Origin: UBA7477 sp045602925
GTDB taxonomy: Bacteria; Bacillota; Clostridia; Oscillospirales; Ruminococcaceae
DNA: 64,000 nt
Assembly (NCBI GenBank): GCA_045602925.1
Contig: JAZSCN010000033.1
Location: 55,141-119,140, forward strand
Reading direction: 5' to 3'
The translations under genes were made by a program, and so were the position numbers. The notes under the pieces were generated by a model. That model worked only from the letters and a program-made list of their open reading frames with translations, made no database searches and was not told the origin of the DNA. Shown here one piece after another: positions 45,125-53,643 of the stretch (its first letter is position 1; each line of letters starts with the position of its first letter).

Positions 45125-46897
45125 ATGAAGGAGCTTCGTTATCCCTTTGACAGTGCATATATACTAAAGAAAAAACGCAGTATAAAGAAAGCACTTCTCT
45201 CAGACGGCAGTCAGAGAATTGAAAAAAGAATAGCCGTTTTAGGTGGATCAACAACAGGGGATATAGTGGCTGCCTTGGAGCTCTTCCTTCTCGATAACGG
45301 CATTGCACCTACCTTCTATGAGTCGGAGTATAATGCCTATTGGCAAGACGCAATGTTCGGCAACGAGGAGCTCGACAGCTTTAAGCCCGATGTAGTTTTT
45401 ATCCATACATCTAATAGAAATATTACCGAAGTGCTCTCAATGGCTATGTCAAAGGAACAGGTCGACGAGGCTTTAGAAAGACAGTTTTCTCACTTTACCG
45501 TTATGTGGGAAAAGCTGAGCGAAAAGTTTGGCTGTGCCGTTATCCAAAATAACTTCGAGCTGCCACTCTATAGACTCCTCGGCAATAGAGATGCGTACGA
45601 CTTCCACGGTATGACAAGCTTTATTTCAAGACTTAACGAGAAGTTTTATGACTACGCAAGAGAGCATAAGAACTTCTATATAAACGATATAAACTACCTC
45701 TCAGCAAGCTACGGACTCGAAAAATGGCAGAACCCGCTCTATTGGTATATGTATAAGTATGCCCTCTGCCTCGAGGCAATTCCGTATCTTTCATTTAGTG
45801 TAGCTAATATTATAAAGTCGCTGTACGGAAAGAACAAAAAAGCCTTTGCACTCGACCTCGACAACACCCTCTGGGGCGGAATTGTCGGAGACGACGGAGT
45901 CGAAAATCTCGCACTCGGTGAGGAAACTCCCACAGCCCAAGCCTATAGAGAATTCCAGCTCTATATAAAGAAGCATAAGGAGCTCGGCGTAATGCTCTCG
46001 GTCTGCTCAAAGAACGAAGAAGAAAACGCTATAGCAGGTCTTGAGCATCCGGACGGCTGGCTTAAGCCTAATGATTTTGTGAATATCAAGGCCAATTGGG
46101 AGCCAAAGGATAGAAACATCTGCGCAATCGCAAGCGAGATAAATATTCTCCCTGAGAGTATGGTTTTCGTTGATGATAACCCGGCAGAAAGAGCTATCGT
46201 AGAAGGTCAGATTCCGGGCATCGCAGTTCCGGAAGTAGACTCTGTTGAAAATTATATAAGAACAGTCGACAGAAGCGGCTTCTTCGAGGTTACCTCATTC
46301 TCTGAGGACGACCTTAAGCGTAATGAAATGTATATAGCAAACGCCCAGAGAGCAAAACAGCAGGCAAGCTTTGAAAATTACGAGGACTATCTCCTAAGCC
46401 TCGAAATGTCTGCACAGATTTGCGACTTTGAGCCTGTGTATATAGACAGAATTACCCAGCTTACAAATAAGTCTAATCAGTTCAACCTCACTACAAAGCG
46501 TTATACACCTGCACAGATGCAAGAGGTTTTCGAGAGCGACAGCTATATAAGGCTGTTCGGAAAGCTCTCTGACAAGTTCGGCGATAACGGTGTCGTGTCG
46601 GTTGTTATCGGTGAGAAGAAGGACAAGGCACTTCATATTGACCTCTGGCTTATGAGCTGCAGAGTTCTTAAGCGTGATATGGAATACGCAATGCTCGACA
46701 GACTCTGCGAGGAGTGTGCAAAGCAGGGTATCGATAAGGTCGTGGGCTATTACTACCCAACAGCCAAGAACAAGATGGTTAAAAATCTCTATGCCGATTT
46801 CGGCTTTGAAAAGCTTTCAGAGGACGAACAGGGCAACGCTGTATATGAGCTTGATATATCAGGCTACGAAAGAAAATGTAAGGTAATTAAATTCTAA
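45125..46897 (+). CDS. FkbH-like HAD-IIIC protein (carrier-loading enzyme)
   Basis: A 590-residue protein. Residues 30-230 are SGNH/GDSL-like (IAVLGGSTTGDIVAALELFL). Residues 235-400 are the HAD-IIIC domain with FALDLDNTLWGGIVGDDG, LSVCSKNEEENA and MVFVDDNPAERAIV. The C-terminal third is a GNAT-like domain (LTNKSNQFNLTTKRYT, VSVVIGEKKDKALHIDLWLMSCRVLKRDMEYAML). FkbH proteins take a glyceryl unit from 1,3-bisphosphoglycerate and load it on an acyl carrier protein. The ACP encoded 10-15 bases downstream is the evident partner. Product identity is unknown; a glycerate or lactate-type decoration on a surface polymer is inferred. Confidence 0.88.
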   Translation: MKELRYPFDSAYILKKKRSIKKALLSDGSQRIEKRIAVLGGSTTGDIVAALELFLLDNGIAPTFYESEYNAYWQDAMFGNEELDSFKPDVVFIHTSNRNITEVLSMAMSKEQVDEALERQFSHFTVMWEKLSEKFGCAVIQNNFELPLYRLLGNRDAYDFHGMTSFISRLNEKFYDYAREHKNFYINDINYLSASYGLEKWQNPLYWYMYKYALCLEAIPYLSFSVANIIKSLYGKNKKAFALDLDNTLWGGIVGDDGVENLALGEETPTAQAYREFQLYIKKHKELGVMLSVCSKNEEENAIAGLEHPDGWLKPNDFVNIKANWEPKDRNICAIASEINILPESMVFVDDNPAERAIVEGQIPGIAVPEVDSVENYIRTVDRSGFFEVTSFSEDDLKRNEMYIANAQRAKQQASFENYEDYLLSLEMSAQICDFEPVYIDRITQLTNKSNQFNLTTKRYTPAQMQEVFESDSYIRLFGKLSDKFGDNGVVSVVIGEKKDKALHIDLWLMSCRVLKRDMEYAMLDRLCEECAKQGIDKVVGYYYPTAKNKMVKNLYADFGFEKLSEDEQGNAVYELDISGYERKCKVIKF

Positions 46898-46912
46898 ACG
46901 GAGGTAATGACA

Positions 46913-47155
46913 ATGCTAAGCGAAAGACAGGTTTATGAAAGACTCAACGACGTTTTCAGAGACGTTTTTGATGACGAGGATATCGAGGTTGACGCTTCTA
47001 CAGTCGCAGACGATATCGAAGACTGGGACTCAATGATGCATATCACTTTAATCGGCGCAGTCGAAGACGAGTTCGGCGTAAGATTCAAGATGGGCGAGGT
47101 CTCCACTATGAAAAACGTCGGCGAAATGGTAAAAATTATTTTAGACAGAGCGTAG
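46913..47155 (+). CDS. Acyl carrier protein
   Basis: An 80-residue ACP with the phosphopantetheine Ser in IEDWDSMMHITLIGAVEDEFGV and the acidic helix II of the family. ATG 46913 is preferred because the GGAGG site lies eight bases upstream; ATG 46907 is only two bases from it. It is the last gene of the MBOAT-DHHW-FkbH-ACP operon and most likely carries the unit that FkbH loads, rather than serving fatty acid synthesis. Confidence 0.9.
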   Translation: MLSERQVYERLNDVFRDVFDDEDIEVDASTVADDIEDWDSMMHITLIGAVEDEFGVRFKMGEVSTMKNVGEMVKIILDRA

Positions 47156-47213
47156 TGGTGTGCCACCACGGGCGATTGTGCCTTCGGCAGGAGTGATCTA
47201 AATAATAAGATTT

Positions 47214-47245
47214 AAGCCCTCACAATTTTGTGGGGGCTTGATTTG
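47214..47245 (+). terminator. Terminator of the MBOAT-FkbH-ACP operon
   Basis: Stem AAGCCCTCACAA / TTGTGGGGGCTT (one G-T pair), with only a moderate T-run after it. Confidence 0.65.
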
Positions 47246-47408
47246 TGTTAAGGGGATTATAATCTGTGTGAAACACAATATCGCTTTTGAAAGGAAACAT
47301 CATAGAGCGTCAGCTCGAGTCATTGTGCACCGTGTACCTTTGGCAAAGTTAATATTTTAAAACTATACCCAAAAGAGCTTTCTGTCCAATTAATTGTACG
47401 TATAAGCC

Positions 47409-47437
47409 TTGACTAAACCAGAATGTTGTGGTATAAT
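47409..47437 (+). promoter_or_regulatory. Strong promoter upstream of the cas operon
   Basis: TTGACT (47409-47414), 17-base spacer, TATAAT (47432-47437), pointing at cas9. A hairpin AAGTTG/CAACTT followed by TTATTTT at about 47512-47533 could end a short RNA, or transcripts may pass on into cas9, running antisense to the tracrRNA. Confidence 0.6.
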
Positions 47438-47534
47438 ATACAATAATTATGCAAAATGGTGGAAAATTATTGTTGCAAACAACAACGATTGCGGAGCTGC
47501 GGTATAAGAGAAGTTGAAAATCAACTTTATTTTA

Positions 47535-47652
47535 AAATAAAAACAGAGCCCATAAAGGACTCTGTAGCTCACACACTGTGAATTCGTAATACGATAAGTT
47601 CGCTAAAAGCTTATTTGAACTTGTAGTATAGTTTAAGATGGTAATCTAAACT
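47535..47652 (-). ncRNA. tracrRNA
   Basis: On the minus strand, bases about 47652 to 47610 form an anti-repeat that pairs with the CRISPR repeat over most of its length. The lower stem shows the type II-A bulge: GA in the repeat faces AAGT in the tracrRNA, between a TTTGA/TCAAA stem and a GTAG-rich upper stem. The nexus and further hairpins follow, ending in an intrinsic terminator, CAGAGTCC/GGGCTCTG (47544-47565) plus a T-run (47538-47543). The predicted RNA is about 115 bases. It directs RNase III processing of the crRNA and holds Cas9. It is divergent from cas9. Confidence 0.88.
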
Positions 47653-47658
47653 GTGTTT

Positions 47659-47687
47659 AGTATATCATAGATTAAAATAATTGTCAA
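47659..47687 (-). promoter_or_regulatory. tracrRNA promoter
   Basis: Minus-strand TTGACA (47682-47687), 17-base spacer, TATACT (47659-47664). Start of RNA is expected near 47652, at the edge of the anti-repeat. Confidence 0.8.
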
Positions 47688-47706
47688 GTGTTTAGGAGGA
47701 AATTTT

Positions 47707-50700
47707 ATGATTGCGAAAAATAATGGGTATAATTGTGTAAGTAAGCAGTATTATATTGGACTTGATATTGGAACAGATTCAGTAGGTCTTGCTGCAACTG
47801 ATACCACAGAGCAGTATAACATTTTAAAGTACAAAGGCAATCTTATGCAGTCTGTTCGTTTGTTCGACGAAGCAAATGACTGTAAGACTAGACGTTCTGC
47901 GCGAACAAACAGAAGGAGATTGAATAGACGTAAGCAACGATTAGAGCTTCTTGAAGGGTTATTTAGCTCAGAGATTTATAAAATTGACCCAACATTTTTT
48001 ATAAGATTAAGAAACAGCTTTTATCAGATAGAAGACAAGGACCAGACACTTAATGGCTCAAAATATACGTTGTTTAATGATGATGACTTTAATGATGCTA
48101 TTTATACAAAAAAGTATCCTACAGTATACCATCTTAGGAGAGAATTGGTAAAATCTTCTGAGCCTCACGATGTGCGTCTTGTGTATCTTGCGATACATCA
48201 TATATTAAAAAAACGCGGACATTTCTTGTTTGATTCTTCGACTAACACAGATATATCTACATCGGCAATTCTTTCGGAACTATGCGATGTTATTCATCAG
48301 GAGTATGATGTTTTTGCCTCTATGGATTACAGCAAGGTAGAAGCAATACTCACAAATGCGGAACTTAATGTTACAGCTAAGAAACAGCAGCTCAAAGGTC
48401 TTATTTCTTTCGATGACAATACCGTAATTGATTGTGCTACAATGTCGGATTGTCTCGCCGGAGCTACTATAGATTTATCTAAGCTTTTAAATAATGATGC
48501 ATATAAAGGAACTAAAATTAAGCTTTCCGACGCTTTAGATGAAAAATATGACGAGCTAGAGACAATTATTGGTGACGATATCAACCTCATAGTATACTTG
48601 AAATCAGTATTTGATACTGCTAGAATTACTGCTGTTTTAGGCAATAATACATACATCTGTGAATCTAAATGCGACCTTTTTGAGAAGAATAAGAAGGATT
48701 TAAAATTACTAAAAAAGTATGTTAAGGATAATTGTCCAGAAAAGTATAAAGAGATATTTAATCTTAAGAAAGATAAGCTTAATAACTATTCTGCATACAG
48801 CAGGTATAAAACTGTGCATACCTGTACGCAGGAGGATTTTTGCAAGTATCTAAAGAATAATTTAAGTGATATGAAGCAGATGGAAGAATATGCTTCAATT
48901 TGGAAAGAAATTGAAGAAGGTACATTTTTAAGCCGATTGACAGCTAAGGATAATGGCTTAATACCTAACCAGGTTCATAGAAAAGAACTCGAGAAAATTC
49001 TTGAGAATGCAGCTACATATCTCCCGTTTTTAAATGAAGAGGATGAGTACGGAACAATAAAGGATAAGGTGCTTAAGATTTTTGACTTCAAAGTACCTTA
49101 TTATGTCGGACCGTTAAATACCAATTCGAAAACAGGCTGGATTAAGCGTAAAGATCAGAAAATTTATCCGTGGAACTTTAATGACATTGTCGATGTCGAT
49201 GTTTGTGCAAGTAAATTTATGGAAAATCTGATAGGTAGATGTGAGCATACAGGGGAGCCTGTTCTTCCAAAGGATTCGCTGATATATAGTGAATATACTT
49301 TGTTAAACGAACTTAATCCTATAAAGGTTAACGGAGAACCAATACCTGTAGAAGTAAAGAATGAAATAATTCGCGATTTGTTTATAGAACAAAAAGCGAA
49401 GGTAACTAAGAAACGAATTCATAGTTATCTTGTGTGTAATGGCTACATAAAGGAAGAAGATGTAATATCTGGAATTGACGATACGATAAAGTCAAATCTA
49501 AAATCATTCCAAAATTTCAAGAAAATACTTGAAAAATACGGAAATAGAGATATGGTGGAAGATATTATACAAGCTATCCTTGTGTACGGAGATGATAAAA
49601 AGCTACTTAAAAAATGGCTTAAAAACAACTATTCATTCCTTACAGACGAGGAGAAGAATTGTATTTCTCGACTTAAATATAAGGATTGGGGAAGATTTTC
49701 TAAGAAGTTTCTGTGTGATATTTATTCACCTGACAAAAATGGCGAAGCACATAGCATAATGGATATGTTAAGAACAACCAATATGAATCTTAATCAGCTG
49801 CTTAGTACGGAGTATATGTTTAAGCGAAATGCTGATGAATATTTTAGAGAGCATCACATCAGCACTGGTGGAATAAAGGAACGCCTTGATGAAATGTATA
49901 TTTCTCCAAGTACAAGAAGAGCAGTTCTTCAGGCGGTAAAGATGGTTGATGAAGTTGTCGATATTATGCATGGTGCACCTAAAAAAATATTTATAGAGGT
50001 TGCAAGAGAGCATGATCCCGAGCGTGGAAGAACGTTATCACGAAAGGCTCAGCTTATTGAACTATATGAAAAATGTAGTGATGTGGATCTTGAGATATAT
50101 GATAGACTTATAAATGAGGATGAGCTTAAGCTCAGAGGTACAGCGTTATACCTATATTACAAGCAAAAAGGTAGATGCATGTATTCCGGTGAATATATTG
50201 ATTTAGACCATCTCACAGATAAGAATTATTATGATATCGATCATATTTATCCACAGTCCAAAATACTTGACGATAGCCTTGAAAACAAAGTATTGGTAAA
50301 ATCTATTTTGAATAGAGAAAAAACTAATGAATATCCTATTAAATCTGAAATTAGAACTAAAATGAAAGGAGTTTGGTCTGAACTTAAGCAGAACGGCTTT
50401 TTGTCCGAAGGGAAGTATGCTCGTCTTGTTAGAGCTACACCGCTTAGCGAAAAAGAACTCGCATCTTTTGTTAATAGGCAACTAGTCGAAACACAACAAT
50501 CAACAAAAGCAGTAGCTACGCTGTTTAAAGAATTATATGGCGAAGCAGGAACAAAGATTGTATATTCCAAGGCGGGTAATGTAAGCAGGTTTAGGCATGA
50601 GTTTGAGCTAGTAAAAAACCGTGAAATAAACGATCTCCATCACGCTAAGGATGCATATCTAAATATAGTTGTCGGAAATGTATTTGACACTAAGTTTACG

Positions 50701-51702
50701 GAAAAGTTCTTTAAAAATATTTCTAGCGAGGAATATAGCTTAAATCATATATTTGATTATGATGTTTCGGGCGCTTGGATTGGTTCAAAAACTAAATCTG
50801 GAAAGCCGGTTAGCATTAAATTTGTAAAGGAAAACTATAATAAGAATTCCGTTCGTTTCACAAGAAAGCCAAGTGAAGTCAAGGGTGAGATAAGCAAAGC
50901 CACTATTTATTCAAAGGGTACAGGTCAGCTTGCTATAAAACAGGGGCTTGATATCAGTAAGTATGGCGGATATAGTGATGTCAAAGGAGCGTATTTCTGT
51001 CTTGTTGAACATACTTTGAAGAAGAAAAGAGTACGAACATTTGAGACTGTATATGTTTATCTTAAGGATAAGTATGAGAAAGATCCGATTGAGTATTGTA
51101 CTAACTATTTAGGATTACAGGATCCGGTTATAGTGGAAAAGAAGATATTTATGCAATCGCTCATCGAAATTGATGGCAAACGACATCATATAACAGGTAG
51201 AACTGGAAACGAACTCTATATAAAACATGCTTATCAGCTTGTACTTGATGATTTTAGCACCAAATATATTAAGGAAATAAGCGAATATATAGCTAAATGT
51301 GCTGAGAGAAACACTACAATCGACCATGTTATGTATAAGATAGGAAACAGAACATTCCAGATTAATGCAGAAAACAATATTAAGCTCTATGAAGTTTATA
51401 TGGAGAAGCTGGCATCAAACGTGTATCAAAGAATGCTGAAGAATATTGAGGAAACCGTTAGATATGGCAAGGAAGAGTTTGAAAAGCTTGGTGTGAAGGA
51501 ACAATGTGAAGTTTTATTAGAGATACTAAAGGCGTTTAAATGCGATAGACAATTATCAAATTTAAAAGCCATTGGTGGTTCAAAAAATCAAGGCAAGTTA
51601 ACCATTAACAAAAATATATCAGGTTGTAAGAGTGCTTATCTAATATCTCAATCTTCGACAGGATTATTTGAATACAAAAAAGACTTATTGCGTAAGATAT
51701 GA
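47707..51702 (+). CDS. cas9: Cas9, type II-A RNA-guided DNA endonuclease
   Basis: A 1331-residue Cas9. RuvC-I has Asp20 (YYIGLDIGTDSVG), followed by an Arg-rich bridge helix (RRSARTNRRRLNRRKQR) and a large alpha-helical recognition lobe. RuvC-II has Glu764 (KKIFIEVAREHD). The HNH domain has Asp845-His846 (YYDIDHIYPQS) and the Asn region ILNREKTNE. RuvC-III has His978-His979 and Asp982 (HHAKDAYLNIVVGN). About 300 C-terminal residues form the wedge and PAM-interacting region. All catalytic residues are present, so it should cut both strands. AGGAGG lies before ATG 47707. Its stop overlaps cas1 (ATGA). Codon use is more AT-rich than flanking genes, which suggests horizontal gain. Confidence 0.97.
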   Translation: MIAKNNGYNCVSKQYYIGLDIGTDSVGLAATDTTEQYNILKYKGNLMQSVRLFDEANDCKTRRSARTNRRRLNRRKQRLELLEGLFSSEIYKIDPTFFIRLRNSFYQIEDKDQTLNGSKYTLFNDDDFNDAIYTKKYPTVYHLRRELVKSSEPHDVRLVYLAIHHILKKRGHFLFDSSTNTDISTSAILSELCDVIHQEYDVFASMDYSKVEAILTNAELNVTAKKQQLKGLISFDDNTVIDCATMSDCLAGATIDLSKLLNNDAYKGTKIKLSDALDEKYDELETIIGDDINLIVYLKSVFDTARITAVLGNNTYICESKCDLFEKNKKDLKLLKKYVKDNCPEKYKEIFNLKKDKLNNYSAYSRYKTVHTCTQEDFCKYLKNNLSDMKQMEEYASIWKEIEEGTFLSRLTAKDNGLIPNQVHRKELEKILENAATYLPFLNEEDEYGTIKDKVLKIFDFKVPYYVGPLNTNSKTGWIKRKDQKIYPWNFNDIVDVDVCASKFMENLIGRCEHTGEPVLPKDSLIYSEYTLLNELNPIKVNGEPIPVEVKNEIIRDLFIEQKAKVTKKRIHSYLVCNGYIKEEDVISGIDDTIKSNLKSFQNFKKILEKYGNRDMVEDIIQAILVYGDDKKLLKKWLKNNYSFLTDEEKNCISRLKYKDWGRFSKKFLCDIYSPDKNGEAHSIMDMLRTTNMNLNQLLSTEYMFKRNADEYFREHHISTGGIKERLDEMYISPSTRRAVLQAVKMVDEVVDIMHGAPKKIFIEVAREHDPERGRTLSRKAQLIELYEKCSDVDLEIYDRLINEDELKLRGTALYLYYKQKGRCMYSGEYIDLDHLTDKNYYDIDHIYPQSKILDDSLENKVLVKSILNREKTNEYPIKSEIRTKMKGVWSELKQNGFLSEGKYARLVRATPLSEKELASFVNRQLVETQQSTKAVATLFKELYGEAGTKIVYSKAGNVSRFRHEFELVKNREINDLHHAKDAYLNIVVGNVFDTKFTEKFFKNISSEEYSLNHIFDYDVSGAWIGSKTKSGKPVSIKFVKENYNKNSVRFTRKPSEVKGEISKATIYSKGTGQLAIKQGLDISKYGGYSDVKGAYFCLVEHTLKKKRVRTFETVYVYLKDKYEKDPIEYCTNYLGLQDPVIVEKKIFMQSLIEIDGKRHHITGRTGNELYIKHAYQLVLDDFSTKYIKEISEYIAKCAERNTTIDHVMYKIGNRTFQINAENNIKLYEVYMEKLASNVYQRMLKNIEETVRYGKEEFEKLGVKEQCEVLLEILKAFKCDRQLSNLKAIGGSKNQGKLTINKNISGCKSAYLISQSSTGLFEYKKDLLRKI

Positions 51703-52577
51703 GTTGGCGAATTGTTGCTGTAACTAGCCGTGCAAAGCTGGATTACAAAATGAATTATTTGGTTGTAAGAACGCCTGAAGAAACTAAAAGAATAAATATT
51801 AGTGAAATATCTGTTTTGATTGTAGAATCTACAGGCGTTTCTCTTACAACATATCTGCTCAGTGAACTGATTAAAGCAAAAGTATATGTGCTGTTTTGTG
51901 ATGAAAAAAGGCTTCCGCAATCTGAACTATTGCCTTTGTATGGTAGTTATGATACAAGTATGAAGGTAAGAAATCAGATTGCGTGGAGTAATGGTGCAAA
52001 GGGTAATGTTTGGGCTGAAATCGTTCGTGCGAAAATCATTGGGCAATCCAGGGCGCTATCGGTATCGAATCATCTTGAAAAGGTCAAACAGCTATTAAAA
52101 TACACAACGGAAATTGAGCCCGGCGATTCGACCAATCGCGAAGGGCATGCGGCTAAGGTGTACTTTAATGCTTTATTTGGAAATGATTTTTCGCGCTCTC
52201 AAGAATGTAATGTTAATGCTGCGCTGAATTATGGGTATGGTATATTCTTGTCTGCAGTTGCAAGAGAAATCGCTGTAGCCGGATATATTAATCAGCTGGG
52301 GATATTCCACGATAATGTACACAATCCGTTGAATTTTGCTTGTGACCTTATGGAACCATTCCGTCCGTTTGTAGATAACGAGGTTGTTAATATGTGCTTG
52401 GATAACTTTCAACATAGTGAGAAAATGCAGCTGGTAAATCTTTTAAATCTACAAATTAAAATAGATGGACAAGTTCAGTATATGCTTTCTGCGATTAGAA
52501 TTTATGTGAGAAGTATTTTTGATGCGTTAAACGAAAATGATATTTCTAAATTAAAATTTCCTGGTTATGAATTATAG
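51699..52577 (+). CDS. cas1: Cas1 integrase, type II-A
   Basis: A 292-residue Cas1. Metal-binding residues are Glu148 (STNREGHAAKVYFNALFG), His204 (GIFHDN) and Asp216 (NFACDLMEPFRP). The N-terminus MSWRIVAVTSRAKLDYKMNYLV matches type II-A members. With Cas2 it inserts new spacers at the leader end; Cas9 and Csn2 also take part in type II-A. It is translationally coupled to cas9 and overlaps or abuts cas2. Confidence 0.96.
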   Translation: MSWRIVAVTSRAKLDYKMNYLVVRTPEETKRINISEISVLIVESTGVSLTTYLLSELIKAKVYVLFCDEKRLPQSELLPLYGSYDTSMKVRNQIAWSNGAKGNVWAEIVRAKIIGQSRALSVSNHLEKVKQLLKYTTEIEPGDSTNREGHAAKVYFNALFGNDFSRSQECNVNAALNYGYGIFLSAVAREIAVAGYINQLGIFHDNVHNPLNFACDLMEPFRPFVDNEVVNMCLDNFQHSEKMQLVNLLNLQIKIDGQVQYMLSAIRIYVRSIFDALNENDISKLKFPGYEL

Positions 52578-52581
52578 GTAT

Positions 52582-52887
52582 ATGAGAATACTTGTGTTTT
52601 TTGACTTAGCTACTGAAACGCTTGAGAACAAACGAGAGTATCGACGTTTCAGGAGATATCTGATTAAAAACGGATATATTATGCTTCAAGAGTCTGTATA
52701 TGCAAAGTTAGCTTTGAATAAAACTGTTGTAGATGCTTCAATTGCCGGGCTTAGAAATAATAAGCCGTCGCAGGGAGATATTCAAGTTTTAGCAATAACA
52801 GAAAAACAGTTTCAGCGAATAGAGTATATACTTGGTGAAAGAAAAACGGATATAATCAATACAGACGAGAGGTTGGTAGAAATATGA
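52582..52887 (+). CDS. cas2: Cas2
   Basis: About 101 residues starting MRILVFFDLATETLENKREYRRFRRYL, with the usual N-terminal Asp and the ferredoxin-like fold. It forms the Cas1-Cas2 integration complex. ATG 52582 matches the family start and follows a weak AGGT site; ATG 52567, inside the end of cas1, is the alternative. Its stop overlaps csn2 (ATGA). Confidence 0.94.
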   Translation: MRILVFFDLATETLENKREYRRFRRYLIKNGYIMLQESVYAKLALNKTVVDASIAGLRNNKPSQGDIQVLAITEKQFQRIEYILGERKTDIINTDERLVEI

Positions 52888-53546
52888 AGCTCGCATATTA
52901 TTGTATGGAACAACCTATAGAATTTATAGAGAATTTTATAAACGTTTTGATTATTGAAAATCCGAAAACGTACAGAGATTTTTTAACAATGCTTACAAAT
53001 GCCATAGAAGGCTATGATACTGATTTGATATTATCAGATAATAAAGAATTAAGCATAGAAAAGTATGTTGAACTAATTCTTTCACCATTTTCTCTTGAAA
53101 TTAATAACAAAAGAATTCTAAATAAGCTGAATGAATACTTAAGTAAATCGCTTGATGATTACGAAGAAAAATATAATAAGGTAGCCTACAGCATGAATCA
53201 ATTCGGAAGCGATATAGCCATGATGTCGCAATACCCTATTGTTTATTCCGAAATACAAAGCGTCCAACAGGTTATAAAAGCACTTGAATTTCGGATAGAT
53301 GATGAGTTGCCGATGAACGAGCAAATTGTTGAGTATATGCGATTGAACAGAGATATGCTGGGCAAAAAGTTATTTGTGTTTGTGGGCTTAAAAAGTTTTT
53401 TTGTTGAACAAGAATTGAAGCTTCTCTATAATGATATTATAGCAGAAAAATTTAATGTTCTTTTGCTTGAAGGATATAAGTATCCATATAGAATTGATGC
53501 TGAAAAAACGCACATAATCGATTATGATTTATGCGAGCTGTATTGA
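52884..53546 (+). CDS. csn2: Csn2, type II-A adaptation protein
   Basis: A 220-residue protein without a recognisable catalytic motif, in the csn2 position. The C-terminal LLEGYKYPYRIDAEKTHIIDYDLCELY matches the end of Csn2 proteins (hydrophobic strand, then HIID-DLCE). Csn2 forms a ring that slides on DNA ends during spacer capture. Its presence defines subtype II-A. Sequence similarity in the N-terminal half (FIENFINVLIIENPKTYRDFLTML) is weaker, as usual for the family. It is the last cas gene before the leader. Confidence 0.9.
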   Translation: MKLAYYCMEQPIEFIENFINVLIIENPKTYRDFLTMLTNAIEGYDTDLILSDNKELSIEKYVELILSPFSLEINNKRILNKLNEYLSKSLDDYEEKYNKVAYSMNQFGSDIAMMSQYPIVYSEIQSVQQVIKALEFRIDDELPMNEQIVEYMRLNRDMLGKKLFVFVGLKSFFVEQELKLLYNDIIAEKFNVLLLEGYKYPYRIDAEKTHIIDYDLCELY

Positions 53547-53643
53547 TTTCTTTGTAGTTTTATTGTATAATAAGCTTACGGTAAATGATGCCATCTGCTA
53601 TATCCGATTGTAGTAAGGATTACTCCACTCAAAAGAATTTGAG
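53547..53643 (+). promoter_or_regulatory. CRISPR leader
   Basis: A 97-base AT-rich stretch between csn2 and the first repeat. It contains a -10-like TATAATA near 53565 and ends in ATTTGAG directly before the first repeat. That matches a leader-anchoring motif described at the leader-repeat junction of one group of type II-A systems, where Cas1-Cas2 integrates. Confidence 0.75.

Noticed and set aside
47620..47652. A stray CRISPR repeat upstream of cas9
   Set aside because: Read on the minus strand with its promoter, bulge and terminator it is the tracrRNA anti-repeat.
47707..53546. Type II-C or II-B assignment
   Set aside because: A Csn2-like fourth gene is present, there is no Cas4, and the repeat/anti-repeat bulge fits type II-A.
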